IMG/VR virus record: IMGVR_UViG_3300032296_001844
Coordinates: 1 to 25,960 of that record
DNA: 25,960 nt
Origin: a virus
Reading direction: 5' to 3' (one strand)
Shown here: positions 11,657 through 19,544 of the stretch, in pieces
Layout: each line of letters begins with the position of its first letter
How positions within the stretch are numbered: the stretch's first letter is position 1
Translations under genes and position numbers: made by a program
The notes under the pieces: generated by a model
The model's database searches: none
Told to the model about the DNA's origin: nothing
The model's input: only the letters and a program-made list of their open reading frames with translations

Positions 11657-13482
11657 ACATAATAACCCTAGACTTTGAAACATACTACGCTGCGGACTTT
11701 AGTCTTACAAAGGTAACAACAGAAGAGTATGTGCGTGATGACAGGTTTGAGGTTATCGGAGTTGCCGTGCAAGTCAATGACGACACTCCAGCATGGAAGA
11801 GTGGGACGCATGCAGAAATAAAAGAATGGCTCTTGCAATTTGATTGGAACTGTTTCGCCCTAGCCCACAACGCTATGTTTGATTCGGCAATACTGTCTTG
11901 GGTATTCGGTATAAAGCCAACAGCATGGCTAGATACTTTATCTATGGCTCGTGCATCGGATGGTTTAGAAGCTGGTAATAGCCTTGCAAAGCTAGCCCAA
12001 AGGTACAACCTTGGCACTAAAGGCACTGAAGTTGTTGAAGCCAAAGGTAAAAATCGTGTGGACTTTATGCCAGTTGAGTTGCTTCAGTATGGTGAGTATT
12101 GCAAGAACGACGTGGCTTTAACTTACGAACTATTTAAAGTGTTGGTAGAACGCTTCAATACTAAAGAATTAAAACTAATTAGCTTGACAATAAAGATGTT
12201 TTCAGAGCCGACATTGTCTTTAAACACTCCTTTGCTTGAGCAACATTTAATGCAAGTCAAAGCTCGTAAAGAGAAACTACTTGAAGCTTGCATAGCAGAT
12301 AAAGATACGCTAATGAGTAACCCTAAACTAGCCGACTTACTTATTAGTCTTGGGGTCGAGCCACCAATGAAAGAGAGCCCTGCCAATGGTAAACAAACAT
12401 ACGCATTTGCCAAAAATGATGAAGGGTTCAAAGAACTTGCCGAGCATCCCGACGAACGAGTTCAAGCCATTGTTGCCGCCCGTTTGGGAACTAAGTCTAC
12501 TCTCGAGGAAACAAGAACTGAACGTTTCATTTCTATATCTAAGCGGGGCTGTATGCCTGTTCCTCTTAGGTATTATGCTGCCCATACTGGTCGTTGGGGC
12601 GGTGATGATAAATTAAACCTACAAAATTTGCCAAGAAAATCATTACTTAAGAATGCAATCACAGCACCCCAGGGTTTTGTTTTAATTGATGCTGACTCAT
12701 CACAAATTGAAGCTCGCACAGTAGCTTGGCTCAGTGGGCAAAACGATTTAGTCACAGCCTTTGAGGATAAACAAGATGTATACAAAATCATGGCTTCTTC
12801 TATCTATGGAAAGACGCAAAGTGAAATCACGGATGGTGAGCGGTTCGTGGGTAAGACAACAATCCTCGGTGCGGGGTATGGCATGGGTGCTACCAAGTTT
12901 GGGGTACAACTCAAAACTTTTAACGTGGAAATTGATGATGCGGAAGCGGCTCGCATTATTCAAGTCTATCGTGACACGTACCCCTACATACCTAGACTTT
13001 GGAAGGAAGCTAATAGTTCCCTTGATGCCCTCAGAGCTAAGCAGACTGCGCAAGTTGGGTGTCAGCCGCAGGCACTTACCCTTACGGAAAATGGCTTTTT
13101 ACTCCCGAGCGGGTTGTATTTAAACTACCCTGATTTACAAAAAGACCAAGATGAGCAATACTCTTATGCAAGTAGACGTGGACGTATTAAGATTTATGGT
13201 GGTAAGGTAGTAGAAAACCTGTGCCAAGCACTTGCTCGTTGCATTATTGGAGAGCAAATGCTACGGATTGCAAAAAAGTATAAAGTAGTATTAACGGTAC
13301 ACGATGCCGTAATGTGTGTGGTACCTGAAGCAGAAGCAAAAGAAGCACTGTTATACGTAAATGAATGTATGCGTTGGCGACCTTCTTGGGCTACTACTTT
13401 GCCTCTTGCATGTGAATTAGGTATGGGAGATAGTTACGATGAGTGCGGTAAAAAGAAACCAATAGAACTGTGGGGGGTTTAA
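11653..13482 (+). CDS. Family A DNA polymerase with 3'-5' exonuclease (Leu at the 762 position)
   Basis: 609 residues from a GTG start overlapping the previous stop (GTGA). An alternative ATG start is not seen near. The exonuclease domain has DFE (Asp7, Glu9), NAMFD (73-77) and YCKND (Tyr149, Asp153). The polymerase has GRWGGDDKLNLQNLPRKS, motif A DADSSQIEAR with Asp348 and Glu353, motif B R397-x3-K401-x3-L405-x3-Y409-G410, and motif C VHDAV with His550 and Asp551. All catalytic residues are present. The residue equal to Phe762 of E. coli Pol I is Leu405, a variant known from environmental phages and linked to slower, more accurate replication and often to temperate life styles. There is no 5'-3' exonuclease domain. 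It is the probable replicative polymerase. Confidence 0.95.
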   Translation: MNIITLDFETYYAADFSLTKVTTEEYVRDDRFEVIGVAVQVNDDTPAWKSGTHAEIKEWLLQFDWNCFALAHNAMFDSAILSWVFGIKPTAWLDTLSMARASDGLEAGNSLAKLAQRYNLGTKGTEVVEAKGKNRVDFMPVELLQYGEYCKNDVALTYELFKVLVERFNTKELKLISLTIKMFSEPTLSLNTPLLEQHLMQVKARKEKLLEACIADKDTLMSNPKLADLLISLGVEPPMKESPANGKQTYAFAKNDEGFKELAEHPDERVQAIVAARLGTKSTLEETRTERFISISKRGCMPVPLRYYAAHTGRWGGDDKLNLQNLPRKSLLKNAITAPQGFVLIDADSSQIEARTVAWLSGQNDLVTAFEDKQDVYKIMASSIYGKTQSEITDGERFVGKTTILGAGYGMGATKFGVQLKTFNVEIDDAEAARIIQVYRDTYPYIPRLWKEANSSLDALRAKQTAQVGCQPQALTLTENGFLLPSGLYLNYPDLQKDQDEQYSYASRRGRIKIYGGKVVENLCQALARCIIGEQMLRIAKKYKVVLTVHDAVMCVVPEAEAKEALLYVNECMRWRPSWATTLPLACELGMGDSYDECGKKKPIELWGV

Positions 13483-13683
13483 ATGAAAAAGCTACCTTGC
13501 TTAACTACCAGCGAAGTCAATGCAGCAATAGGGCTTACGCTTACAAGTAAATTTATTATCGACAAGCTAAAAGTTGAACCTGTGCACTACACAAGCACAA
13601 GCTATCTTTGGGGAGACGTCGACGAGATCCGTGTCAGACTAGCTAAATACTTAGTTGATTCTTTGGGAAAAACACGTGCCTAA
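13483..13683 (+). CDS. Small hypothetical protein
   Basis: 66 residues, starting immediately after the polymerase stop with GGGGGG upstream. LTTSEVNAAIGLTLTSKFIIDKLKVEP has the look of a small excisionase/AlpA-like winged helix-turn-helix, in which a helix is followed by a turn and a basic helix, but the match is weak. It overlaps the next gene by 8 nt. A DNA-binding function is possible. Confidence 0.62.
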   Translation: MKKLPCLTTSEVNAAIGLTLTSKFIIDKLKVEPVHYTSTSYLWGDVDEIRVRLAKYLVDSLGKTRA

Positions 13684-14350
13684 TTTTACTTGGTCATACT
13701 CATCCATCGGGCTGTTTGATCAATGCCCTAAAAAGTATTATCACTTGCGGGTTGCAAAGGATGTTGTTGAGCCTGAGACTGAGCATTTGACCTATGGCAA
13801 GATGGTGCATGAAGCTGCTGAAAAATACATAAGAGACGGCGTGCCGGTACCTGAGAAGTTCTCATTTATTGTTCCAGTATTGGATATTCTTAAAGAAATC
13901 CCGGGAAAAAAGTTATGTGAACACAAGATGGGTTTGACTGAGGATTTAGAGCCATGTGGGTTCTTTGACAAAAGCGTTTGGTTCAGAGGTGTAGCCGACC
14001 TACTTATTATTCAAGACGATTTAGCACACATTGTTGATTACAAAACAGGTAAGTCAGCGCAGTATGCGGATGTAAAGCAGTTAGAACTAATGGCGCTTGC
14101 TGTATTCAAACACTTCCCATTGGTCGAGCGTGTTAAAGCAGGACTTGCATTTTTAGTTAGCGAAGATTTTGTAAAAGCCCACTACATAAAACACGATGCT
14201 CCTGAGAAGTGGTTAACATGGATTCAACAAACAGATAAATTAGCCGCAGCACATGATAACGATGTATGGAACGCAAAGCCGAACTTCACATGCAGAAAGT
14301 TTTGCCCAGTAAAAGATTGTGAACACAATGGAAAAGGACATTACAGATGA
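13676..14350 (+). CDS. Cas4/RecB-like PD-(D/E)XK nuclease
   Basis: 224 residues from GTG at 13676, chosen because it gives the usual start MPNFTWSYSSI. A TTG at 13655 would add seven residues. The core is YGKMVHEAAEKY (Gly41, His45), GVADLL with Asp108, VDYKTGK with Asp121 and Lys123, and a QLELMALAVF helix: the RecB/Cas4 branch of PD-(D/E)XK nucleases, with all active-site residues present. Cys17 in FDQCPKKYY together with Cys206, Cys210 and Cys215 near the C-terminus could hold an iron-sulfur cluster as in Cas4 and AddB. It is likely an exonuclease for recombination or end-processing beside the polymerase. There are no CRISPR genes near. Confidence 0.88.
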   Translation: MPNFTWSYSSIGLFDQCPKKYYHLRVAKDVVEPETEHLTYGKMVHEAAEKYIRDGVPVPEKFSFIVPVLDILKEIPGKKLCEHKMGLTEDLEPCGFFDKSVWFRGVADLLIIQDDLAHIVDYKTGKSAQYADVKQLELMALAVFKHFPLVERVKAGLAFLVSEDFVKAHYIKHDAPEKWLTWIQQTDKLAAAHDNDVWNAKPNFTCRKFCPVKDCEHNGKGHYR

Positions 14351-14538
14351 TCGGTGATGACGATTTAAGAGATTGCTTTGCAATGTTTGCAATGCTTGGA
14401 TGGACGATGAATGGGGACTATACCAAAGGCGAAATACCCCGTATGTCCTATGACTTAGCCGACGCTATGATGGAAGCACGTAATAGACAAGAACCTGAAG
14501 TTGGCATTGTTGCGGTCAAAACAAGGAGAAGAAAATGA
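14347..14538 (+). CDS. Small hypothetical protein
   Basis: 63 residues, ATGA overlap with the nuclease gene and with the next small gene. It reads DDDLRDCFAMFAMLGWTMNGDYTKG then a helix with a basic C-terminus (KTRRRK). No family recognised. Confidence 0.65.
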   Translation: MIGDDDLRDCFAMFAMLGWTMNGDYTKGEIPRMSYDLADAMMEARNRQEPEVGIVAVKTRRRK

Positions 14539-14612
14539 ACTACGTAGTAGGCATGTTGCTTGGAGTTATTTTAGTCTTGAGTATGATATGCAGCGGCGCC
14601 GTTTGCAGGTAA
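14535..14612 (+). CDS. Very small membrane peptide
   Basis: 25 residues: MNYVVGMLLGVILVLSMICS then GAVCR and a stop. The ATG overlaps the previous stop (ATGA), with AAGGAGAAG just upstream. The sequence is one hydrophobic helix with two Cys near the end, as in short phage membrane peptides or small lipoprotein-like signals. The strong ribosome site and coupling are the reasons for calling it. Function unknown. Confidence 0.55.
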   Translation: MNYVVGMLLGVILVLSMICSGAVCR

Positions 14613-14824
14613 TTGAGGTATTGGACGAAGCCCTAAGTCTATTACCAAAGCCAAAATACTATATACCAAAGTTTGAGGATCATTACTTTGAACATGTACC
14701 TAATTTACGACGAGAACCAAGAGCTAATGCGCAAGGTCTCAAGAAAAGAAGAAGCAAACCAAATCGTCAATGGGAGAGCTGGGTGGACGTACAAACTTTT
14801 ACGTTGCAAGAAGAAGTCGATTGA
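14588..14824 (+). CDS. Small hypothetical protein overlapping two other frames
   Basis: 78 residues from ATG at 14588. Its start lies within the 25-residue gene. The first 40 residues (MQRRRLQVIEVLDEALSLLP then KPKYYIPKFEDHYFEHVPNL) look like a real helical protein. The last 35 are basic and Trp-rich and lie over the frame of the 14694 gene, where they look like its shadow. Either two genes truly overlap by over 100 nt, or a frameshift joins the head of this frame to the other. The ribosome site is weak. Confidence 0.45.
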   Translation: MQRRRLQVIEVLDEALSLLPKPKYYIPKFEDHYFEHVPNLRREPRANAQGLKKRRSKPNRQWESWVDVQTFTLQEEVD

Positions 14825-14855
14825 TTTATCTAGTTTAGAGGAGGCACCGTTTTGA
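14694..14855 (+). CDS. Small hypothetical protein, overlapping frame
   Basis: 53 residues beginning MYLIYDENQELMRKVSRKEE and including GRAGWTYKLLRCKKK. The beta-start, helix and GWTYK pattern is seen in other small phage proteins that I recall, so this frame looks more natural than the one it overlaps. A TTG at 14673 is an alternative start. No clear ribosome site, so translation may depend on the overlapping gene. Its stop overlaps the next start. Confidence 0.5.
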   Translation: MYLIYDENQELMRKVSRKEEANQIVNGRAGWTYKLLRCKKKSIDLSSLEEAPF

Positions 14856-15322
14856 GAACCTTAGAAGAAGGAGCCAAGATGCTTTTAGTAGCTTGGGTAA
14901 AAAACTGGACAATGCGAACACTATTGGGTATTTTATATAACGACACAAGGCATGAGTTAAACCAAGAATTTGCGGATGACTGCGCAAAAAACTTTCCGTT
15001 TATGCCAAATCATATATATTGGTACGCATCGCATGGCGGTGCTGGTTTAGAAGTACGTCGATTTGTTGCGGAGGTTTATCCAAAACTAAATGATCGCTTA
15101 TGGGATTTAAAAGATCCCAAAGATTGTTTAAAACATGCTGAGTACGTACAAAAACAAAAAGCAAAAGATGTTAAAGCAAAAACTAAGTATGGGCGTGAAG
15201 AAATAGCGGTAAGAGCAAAAGAAAGACGAGAGTATCGAGCCGCTACTATTGGATATCGTCAATCAAGAGAAGCGTTTAAGAAACATGGACGTAGCGCTTG
15301 GACAACAGTAAAGGCAAGATAA
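14852..15322 (+). CDS. Hypothetical basic protein
   Basis: 156 residues from TTG at 14852, with AGAGGAGG 7 nt upstream. The ATG at 14879 with GAAGGAG 5 nt upstream is nearly as good and would give 147 residues. The middle has HIYWYASHGGAGLEVRRFVAE. The C-terminal 60 residues are very basic (Lys/Arg, QKQKAKDVKAKTKYGREE), suggesting nucleic-acid contact. Unrecognised. Its TAA overlaps the following ATG. Confidence 0.68.
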   Translation: MRTLEEGAKMLLVAWVKNWTMRTLLGILYNDTRHELNQEFADDCAKNFPFMPNHIYWYASHGGAGLEVRRFVAEVYPKLNDRLWDLKDPKDCLKHAEYVQKQKAKDVKAKTKYGREEIAVRAKERREYRAATIGYRQSREAFKKHGRSAWTTVKAR

Positions 15323-15495
15323 TGATAGTCACCATCCTTAACCTATTTGCTTTGTTCGTGGCTACCTGTGCGGTGCTGATATTTGCGGTGGTGTTTATCT
15401 TCTTTCTGTTCATCATGTATGCCTGTGTACACATTGGTTGGAGAGAGATCAAAGGCATGCCATTGTCTGAGTTATGGGAGAGGATTCAGAAATGA
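15322..15495 (+). CDS. Small membrane protein
   Basis: 57 residues from the ATG at 15322 (TAATG overlap). Residues about 4-32 are very hydrophobic (LFALFVATCAVLIFAVVFIF) and form one or two membrane helices. The tail GWREIKGMPLSELWERIQK is amphipathic and would lie at the membrane surface. It has the size of a holin or other small phage membrane protein, but no endolysin gene is near, so a lysis role is not supported. Confidence 0.62.
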   Translation: MIVTILNLFALFVATCAVLIFAVVFIFFLFIMYACVHIGWREIKGMPLSELWERIQK

Positions 15496-15932
15496 ACGCA
15501 AATGAAATGGCTGATTTAATGATTCAGTTTGATAGTGGTCGGATATGGGAACACGCAGAAGAAATAGCCAATATGCTACGCCAGCAAGCAAAAGAGTTAG
15601 ATGAAGCTGGGCATATGATTGGTGTGCTACGGGAATACATCTCCGACTTAGAAAACGGCTTGGACTCGTCAATTAAGCTAAACAAGGCACAAGCGGAGCG
15701 TAACAATGAACCAGTAGCGTGGATGGATTCATGGGGTGATGTAGAAAAGTTTAACCACAACAATGAGAACTGGACACCACTCTATACCCATCCAGTAAAA
15801 GAACTAACAGATGATGAGATACACGAACTGGCTAACGAACACTTGCGAACTCAAAACCAAGATGGGGTAAAAGTTGTGTTGGGGCTAGAAGATTTTGCTA
15901 GAGCAATACTAAGAAAGGCACAAGAGAAATGA
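15492..15932 (+). CDS. Hypothetical protein with PVAW/PLYTHP motifs
   Basis: 146 residues from the ATG at 15492 (ATGA overlap, GGAGAGG upstream). An 18-nt upstream ATG at 15474 is an alternative. The N-terminal 70 residues form helices (a likely coiled coil). The middle reads EPVAWMDSW then WTPLYTHPVKELTDDEI, a motif pair I recall in many phage unknowns of similar size. The C-terminus is a helical DFARAILRKAQ. Function unknown. Confidence 0.68.
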   Translation: MNANEMADLMIQFDSGRIWEHAEEIANMLRQQAKELDEAGHMIGVLREYISDLENGLDSSIKLNKAQAERNNEPVAWMDSWGDVEKFNHNNENWTPLYTHPVKELTDDEIHELANEHLRTQNQDGVKVVLGLEDFARAILRKAQEK

Positions 15933-16183
15933 TTGAGCCAATCCCTTTTGCTGGCTGGGTAGATATATCTGATGACATGGACGAAACCCTTAAATTATTG
16001 ACTGGAACAGACCTTAAAAACATGCCAAAATACATAGTATTAGGCGATGGCGCCGTGTATTTTTACCGTAAAGAGGAGCAACGATATGCCTTATGTGAAC
16101 AAACCCCGCCCCTACAAGAAGGAGTATCAACAACAATTAGCCCGCAAGGAACAGGGGACACGGAATGCACGTGCTCGAGCTAG
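15929..16183 (+). CDS. Small hypothetical protein overlapping HNH gene
   Basis: 84 residues, ATGA overlap with the previous gene. The first 50 residues look like a compact protein (IEPIPFAGWVDISDDMDETL, then a YIVLGDGAVYFYRKEEQRYALCE beta part). The last 33 lie over the HNH gene in another frame and may be low-complexity read-through. It is either a real gene with a long overlap or one with a truncated end. Confidence 0.5.
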   Translation: MIEPIPFAGWVDISDDMDETLKLLTGTDLKNMPKYIVLGDGAVYFYRKEEQRYALCEQTPPLQEGVSTTISPQGTGDTECTCSS

Positions 16184-16406
16184 ATACGCCGTTGACAAGA
16201 CTGGTGTTGACAAAAATGGAAATGGTAAAGCTGATGCTCGTGAAGGCAAAGACATTGAACATATTAAACCTTTATCCAAAGGCGGCACCAATAGCCGTAA
16301 AAACATCCGCATAGAAACCCCAAGTCAAAATAGATCATTTAGCCGAAACTCAGACCATACAGTAAAAGTAAATAAAGCCAAACGTAAACATGGAAATACT
16401 AAATAA
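16086..16406 (+). CDS. HNH endonuclease with an EF-hand-like loop
   Basis: 106 residues from the ATG at 16086 (AGAGGAG 7 nt upstream). An in-frame start at 16047 would lie upstream of that site and is less likely. The HNH core is DIEHIKPLSKGGTNSRKNIRI (56-76), with the His59 pair and Asn69/Asn73, and NRSF further on (about 83). Just before it, residues 42-53 (DKNGNGKADARE) match the spacing of a calcium-binding EF-hand loop. Phage HNH proteins are nicking or cutting enzymes for packaging or recombination, or homing endonucleases. A homing role is possible since it is inserted between unrelated genes, but there is no intron here. Confidence 0.82.
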   Translation: MPYVNKPRPYKKEYQQQLARKEQGTRNARARARYAVDKTGVDKNGNGKADAREGKDIEHIKPLSKGGTNSRKNIRIETPSQNRSFSRNSDHTVKVNKAKRKHGNTK

Positions 16407-17946
16407 CAAAGCAATACTTATTACCACTAGACGTCCACAATTAGTAACTGAGTGCATAAGAAAAAGTGAAATTATTGAAACCAACGGCGATTTGCATAAA
16501 GTTGCCGTGCATTGGGGTTTGGATGAGGCACAAGCTTTAAACAAACTTAAGATTAAAAAAGTACCGTCTCCGATATTGCGTGATTACAAATGGCCTGGTT
16601 TGCATAAACCAATGGAGCATCAAAAAGATACAGCTAATTTTCTTACACTAAATCAAAGAGCATTTTGTTTTAACGAACAAGGCACTGGTAAAACTGCAGC
16701 CGCTATATGGGCTGCGGATTATTTGATGGAGCAAAAACGTGTGTATCGTGTGCTTATCGTATGCCCCTTATCTATTATGCAATCAGCGTGGCAAGCTGAT
16801 TTGTTTAAGTTTGTAATGCACCGCAAAGTAGGTGTGGCGTATGGAGATAGGCATAAACGTAAAGCAATTATTGAAAGTGATGCGGAGTTTGTCATCATTA
16901 ATTATGACGGTGTAGAAATAGTAGCCGACGACATTGCAAAACAAAACTTTGACTTAATAATTATTGATGAAGCCAATGCGTACAAAACAATAACAACTAA
17001 TCGCTGGAGAACCATGAACCGCATAATGACGCCACGTACATGGGTATGGATGATGACTGGTACACCAGCAGCACAAAGCCCAACAGATGCTTTTGGGTTA
17101 GGTAAACTAATAGTCCCACAAAATGTACCTAGATTTTTTGGTGCGTTTAGAGATCAAACCATGATAAACATCAGCAAATTTAAATGGCTACCAAAACCTG
17201 ATGCAGATCAAACTGTATTTAGCGCTCTTCAACCCGCAATCAGATTTAGAAAAGAAGATTGCTTAGACTTACCGGAGGTTACATATGTTTCTAGGGACGC
17301 CCCCCTTACTACGCAACAGGAGAAATACTACAAAACGCTCAAAGACGAGTGGCTTATGGCAGCGGATGGTGAAGAGGTTAGCGCAGTTAACGCAGCAGTT
17401 AAGCTCAATAAGCTTTTACAAATCTCGGGTGGGGCTGTCTACTCTGATACCGGTGCTGTCGTTGAGTTTGATGTTAGTAATCGCTTACGTGTTATTGAAG
17501 AAGTAATATCAGAAGCAAGCCATAAAGTGCTTGTTTTTGTACCATTTACTCATACTATAGAACTACTTAAGGCACATTTAAAAGGGGTAGGTATTGCTTG
17601 TGAAGTAATTAATGGAAAAGTTCCTGTAAATAAACGTACAGAAATATTTAAATTGTTTCAAGAGCAGCACGATCCAAGGGTGTTAATAATTCAACCGCAA
17701 GCTGCTGCCCACGGGATAACACTAACAGCCGCAGACACTATTATTTGGTATGCTCCAGTGACGTCTATAGAGACTTACTTGCAAGCTAATGCACGCATAG
17801 ATAGGCAAGGACAAAAGAACGCAATGACTATTGTGCACATTAAGGGTAGTCCCGTAGAGACACGGCTTTATCAAATGTTGCAAAATAAACTAGAAGCACA
17901 TGAAAAAATAATTGACTTGTACAAACAAGAAGTTAATAATAGTTGA
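16390..17946 (+). CDS. SNF2-like superfamily 2 helicase
   Basis: 518 residues, overlapping the HNH gene by 17 nt. The N-terminal about 70 residues form a small unique domain. The helicase core has Walker A GTGKT (98-102), DEAN instead of DEAH (193-196), TGTPAAQSP as motif III, and motif VI with QANARIDRQGQ (465-475), the R-x2-R pattern and the linked VHIKGSPVETRLYQML. This is the SNF2/SWI2-related branch seen in many phages, often next to polymerase and nuclease genes. It probably uses ATP to translocate on double-stranded DNA and remodel protein-DNA complexes or forks. It is the last gene before promoter P4. A DEAN box is a minor variation. Confidence 0.92.
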   Translation: MEILNNKAILITTRRPQLVTECIRKSEIIETNGDLHKVAVHWGLDEAQALNKLKIKKVPSPILRDYKWPGLHKPMEHQKDTANFLTLNQRAFCFNEQGTGKTAAAIWAADYLMEQKRVYRVLIVCPLSIMQSAWQADLFKFVMHRKVGVAYGDRHKRKAIIESDAEFVIINYDGVEIVADDIAKQNFDLIIIDEANAYKTITTNRWRTMNRIMTPRTWVWMMTGTPAAQSPTDAFGLGKLIVPQNVPRFFGAFRDQTMINISKFKWLPKPDADQTVFSALQPAIRFRKEDCLDLPEVTYVSRDAPLTTQQEKYYKTLKDEWLMAADGEEVSAVNAAVKLNKLLQISGGAVYSDTGAVVEFDVSNRLRVIEEVISEASHKVLVFVPFTHTIELLKAHLKGVGIACEVINGKVPVNKRTEIFKLFQEQHDPRVLIIQPQAAAHGITLTAADTIIWYAPVTSIETYLQANARIDRQGQKNAMTIVHIKGSPVETRLYQMLQNKLEAHEKIIDLYKQEVNNS

Positions 17947-17971
17947 CAAAGTCAAATTATAGTTTTAAAAT
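17943..17971 (+). promoter_or_regulatory. Sigma70-type promoter P4
   Basis: TTGACA (17943-17948), 17-bp spacer, TAAAAT (17966-17971). It begins in the stop codon of the helicase gene and would drive the 18017-22547 operon. AAAGGA precedes the 18017 start. Confidence 0.78.
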
Positions 17972-18016
17972 ATGATTTAACTGGCATAGACCAGCGTTTA
18001 ACCTAAAGGAATTTAT

Positions 18017-18427
18017 ATGGAACAAGAAGTCCAAGGCACTGCATCCGCTGAAAAACTTGTAGAAATTTACATAAAAATACGAGATGCCTCAGAAGCTAAT
18101 TATCGAAGCTACATGGATAAGAAGGCTGATTTAGAAGCACAGCTAGATGTTATTCAAGCAGAGCTGCTTGACATACTTAAAACTATTGACGCTACTAGTT
18201 TAAAAACCTCACACGGTTTGGCTAGACGTAGTGTCAAACAACGTTATACAACCAATGACTGGGAGCGTTTTCACAAGTTTATTGTGGAGCACAATGCGCC
18301 TGAGTTACTGGAAAGAAGAATTCAACAAACCAATATGAAGCAGTTTTTGGAGGAGAATCCGGACTTGCATCCCGCCGGTTTAAATGTGGATAGCACATAC
18401 GCAATCATTGTAACTAGGAGAAAATAA
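18017..18427 (+). CDS. Hypothetical protein, coiled coil plus compact domain
   Basis: 136 residues, first gene after P4 with AAAGGA upstream. The first half is helical (YRSYMDKKADLEAQLDVIQAELL), the second half has SLKTSHGLARRSVKQRYTTND, WERFHKFIVEHN and a beta-like tail, STYAIIVTRR. The layout (antiparallel helices followed by a compact domain) brings to mind Gp157 or Gam-type phage proteins, which protect DNA ends or bind the host nuclease, but I do not see enough identity to name it. It ends one base before the next start (TAATG), next to a candidate ssDNA-binding gene. Confidence 0.72.
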   Translation: MEQEVQGTASAEKLVEIYIKIRDASEANYRSYMDKKADLEAQLDVIQAELLDILKTIDATSLKTSHGLARRSVKQRYTTNDWERFHKFIVEHNAPELLERRIQQTNMKQFLEENPDLHPAGLNVDSTYAIIVTRRK

Positions 18428-19314
18428 TGAGCAACGTCGCTTTGTTTAACCAGCAATTACCTGACTACCTCAAAGAGGTAGAGATTGATGAAGTAACCCG
18501 TGCCTTAACGGGTGGTGGTACCGGTGTCAAACGTATTGCCCTTGGCAATAACAAGTTTATTTTAAAAGTAAACGGCGCCGAGATTTCTAAAAGCAACAGT
18601 AGCAAGATGGAGATTGTTATTGTTAATGCTTCCCCTAATGTATCTCGTACGTTCTACGCTAAAGCATGGGATCCAAAAGCTGATGCTGCCCCACCTGACT
18701 GCTGGTCTAACGATGGTGAGCGCCCTGACGCTTCTGTTAAAGAACCACAAAGCCCAATGTGTATGAACTGCCCACAAGACATAGCTGGTTCCGGTCAAGG
18801 CAGCACCAAAGCATGCCGTAAAAACCGCCGTATTGCTGTGGCTCTTGCTGCAGATTTAAACGGCGACGTGTACCAAATGACCTTACAGTCTAAGTCTATT
18901 TTTTATGATGCCAAAAAACCAGGCGATTTAGATCATATGCCGTTTGATCAGTATGTGCGTTATGTTGGCTCACAAGGTTACAACTTAAACACACTAGTAA
19001 CTGAAATGCGTTTTGACGAGGACTCAACTGTAGGCAAATTGTTCTTCCGTCCAGTGCGGTTCCTTGAGAAGGATGAATGGGAAGTAGCCAAGAAGCAAGG
19101 CGAGACTAAGACTGCTAAGTCTGCAATCACAATGACCGTAGCTCAAGTTGATGGAGTTAAAAAGCTAGAAGCTCCTGCAGTAAAAGCTGAAGCTGGAACA
19201 GTAGAAGTAATTGCTGAGCCAACTAAGCGTGTAGAGAAAAAAGCTGCTGAGCCTGCTCCTAAGCGTGATCTTAAAGCCGTAATGGGCGACTGGTCTAATG
19301 ACGACGCAGCATGA
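18427..19314 (+). CDS. Candidate ssDNA-binding protein with zinc-binding cysteines
   Basis: 295 residues. The centre has four Cys (92, 112, 115 and 130; C-x19-C-x2-C-x14-C), fit for one zinc ion, in a beta-rich region with SSKMEIVIVNASPNVSRTFY. The C-terminus is a flexible Ala/Lys-rich linker (about 225-280) and an acidic tail, DWSNDDAA, as in many ssDNA-binding proteins that recruit partners by their tail. The gene lies just upstream of the primase-helicase, where phage ssDNA-binding proteins are usual. The OB fold itself cannot be judged without structure prediction. If not that, a phage zinc-binding replication accessory is likely. Confidence 0.7.
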   Translation: MSNVALFNQQLPDYLKEVEIDEVTRALTGGGTGVKRIALGNNKFILKVNGAEISKSNSSKMEIVIVNASPNVSRTFYAKAWDPKADAAPPDCWSNDGERPDASVKEPQSPMCMNCPQDIAGSGQGSTKACRKNRRIAVALAADLNGDVYQMTLQSKSIFYDAKKPGDLDHMPFDQYVRYVGSQGYNLNTLVTEMRFDEDSTVGKLFFRPVRFLEKDEWEVAKKQGETKTAKSAITMTVAQVDGVKKLEAPAVKAEAGTVEVIAEPTKRVEKKAAEPAPKRDLKAVMGDWSNDDAA

Positions 19315-19544
19315 GTCTTAGAGGGTATAGCTTTCGTCTTGTAAAAGCCAACCAAGCTGCTGATTCCAAAAACATTGGAGTCCAGCTTGGGCGGTATTGT
19401 ATTGCCAACGATATTCCGGTATCAACCATTGCTACAAAGTTAGGCGTAACCCGCATGACTATATACAACTGGTTTACCGGAGTTGGCGTACCCAACAAAG
19501 ACAAAGTTAGGAAAATAGAAAAATTACTTACTAAGTATAACTAA
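19311..19544 (+). CDS. Small helix-turn-helix (XRE-like) protein
   Basis: 77 residues, ATGA overlap with the gene before and TAATG with the primase gene. Residues 22-55 (GVQLGRYCIANDIPVSTIATKLGVTRMTIYNWFTG) fit an XRE-type helix-turn-helix: helix 2 STIATKLG, turn, recognition helix RMTIYNWF. The N-terminus is basic. It probably binds DNA, as a small repressor or replication regulator. Its target is unknown. Confidence 0.78.
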   Translation: MSLRGYSFRLVKANQAADSKNIGVQLGRYCIANDIPVSTIATKLGVTRMTIYNWFTGVGVPNKDKVRKIEKLLTKYN

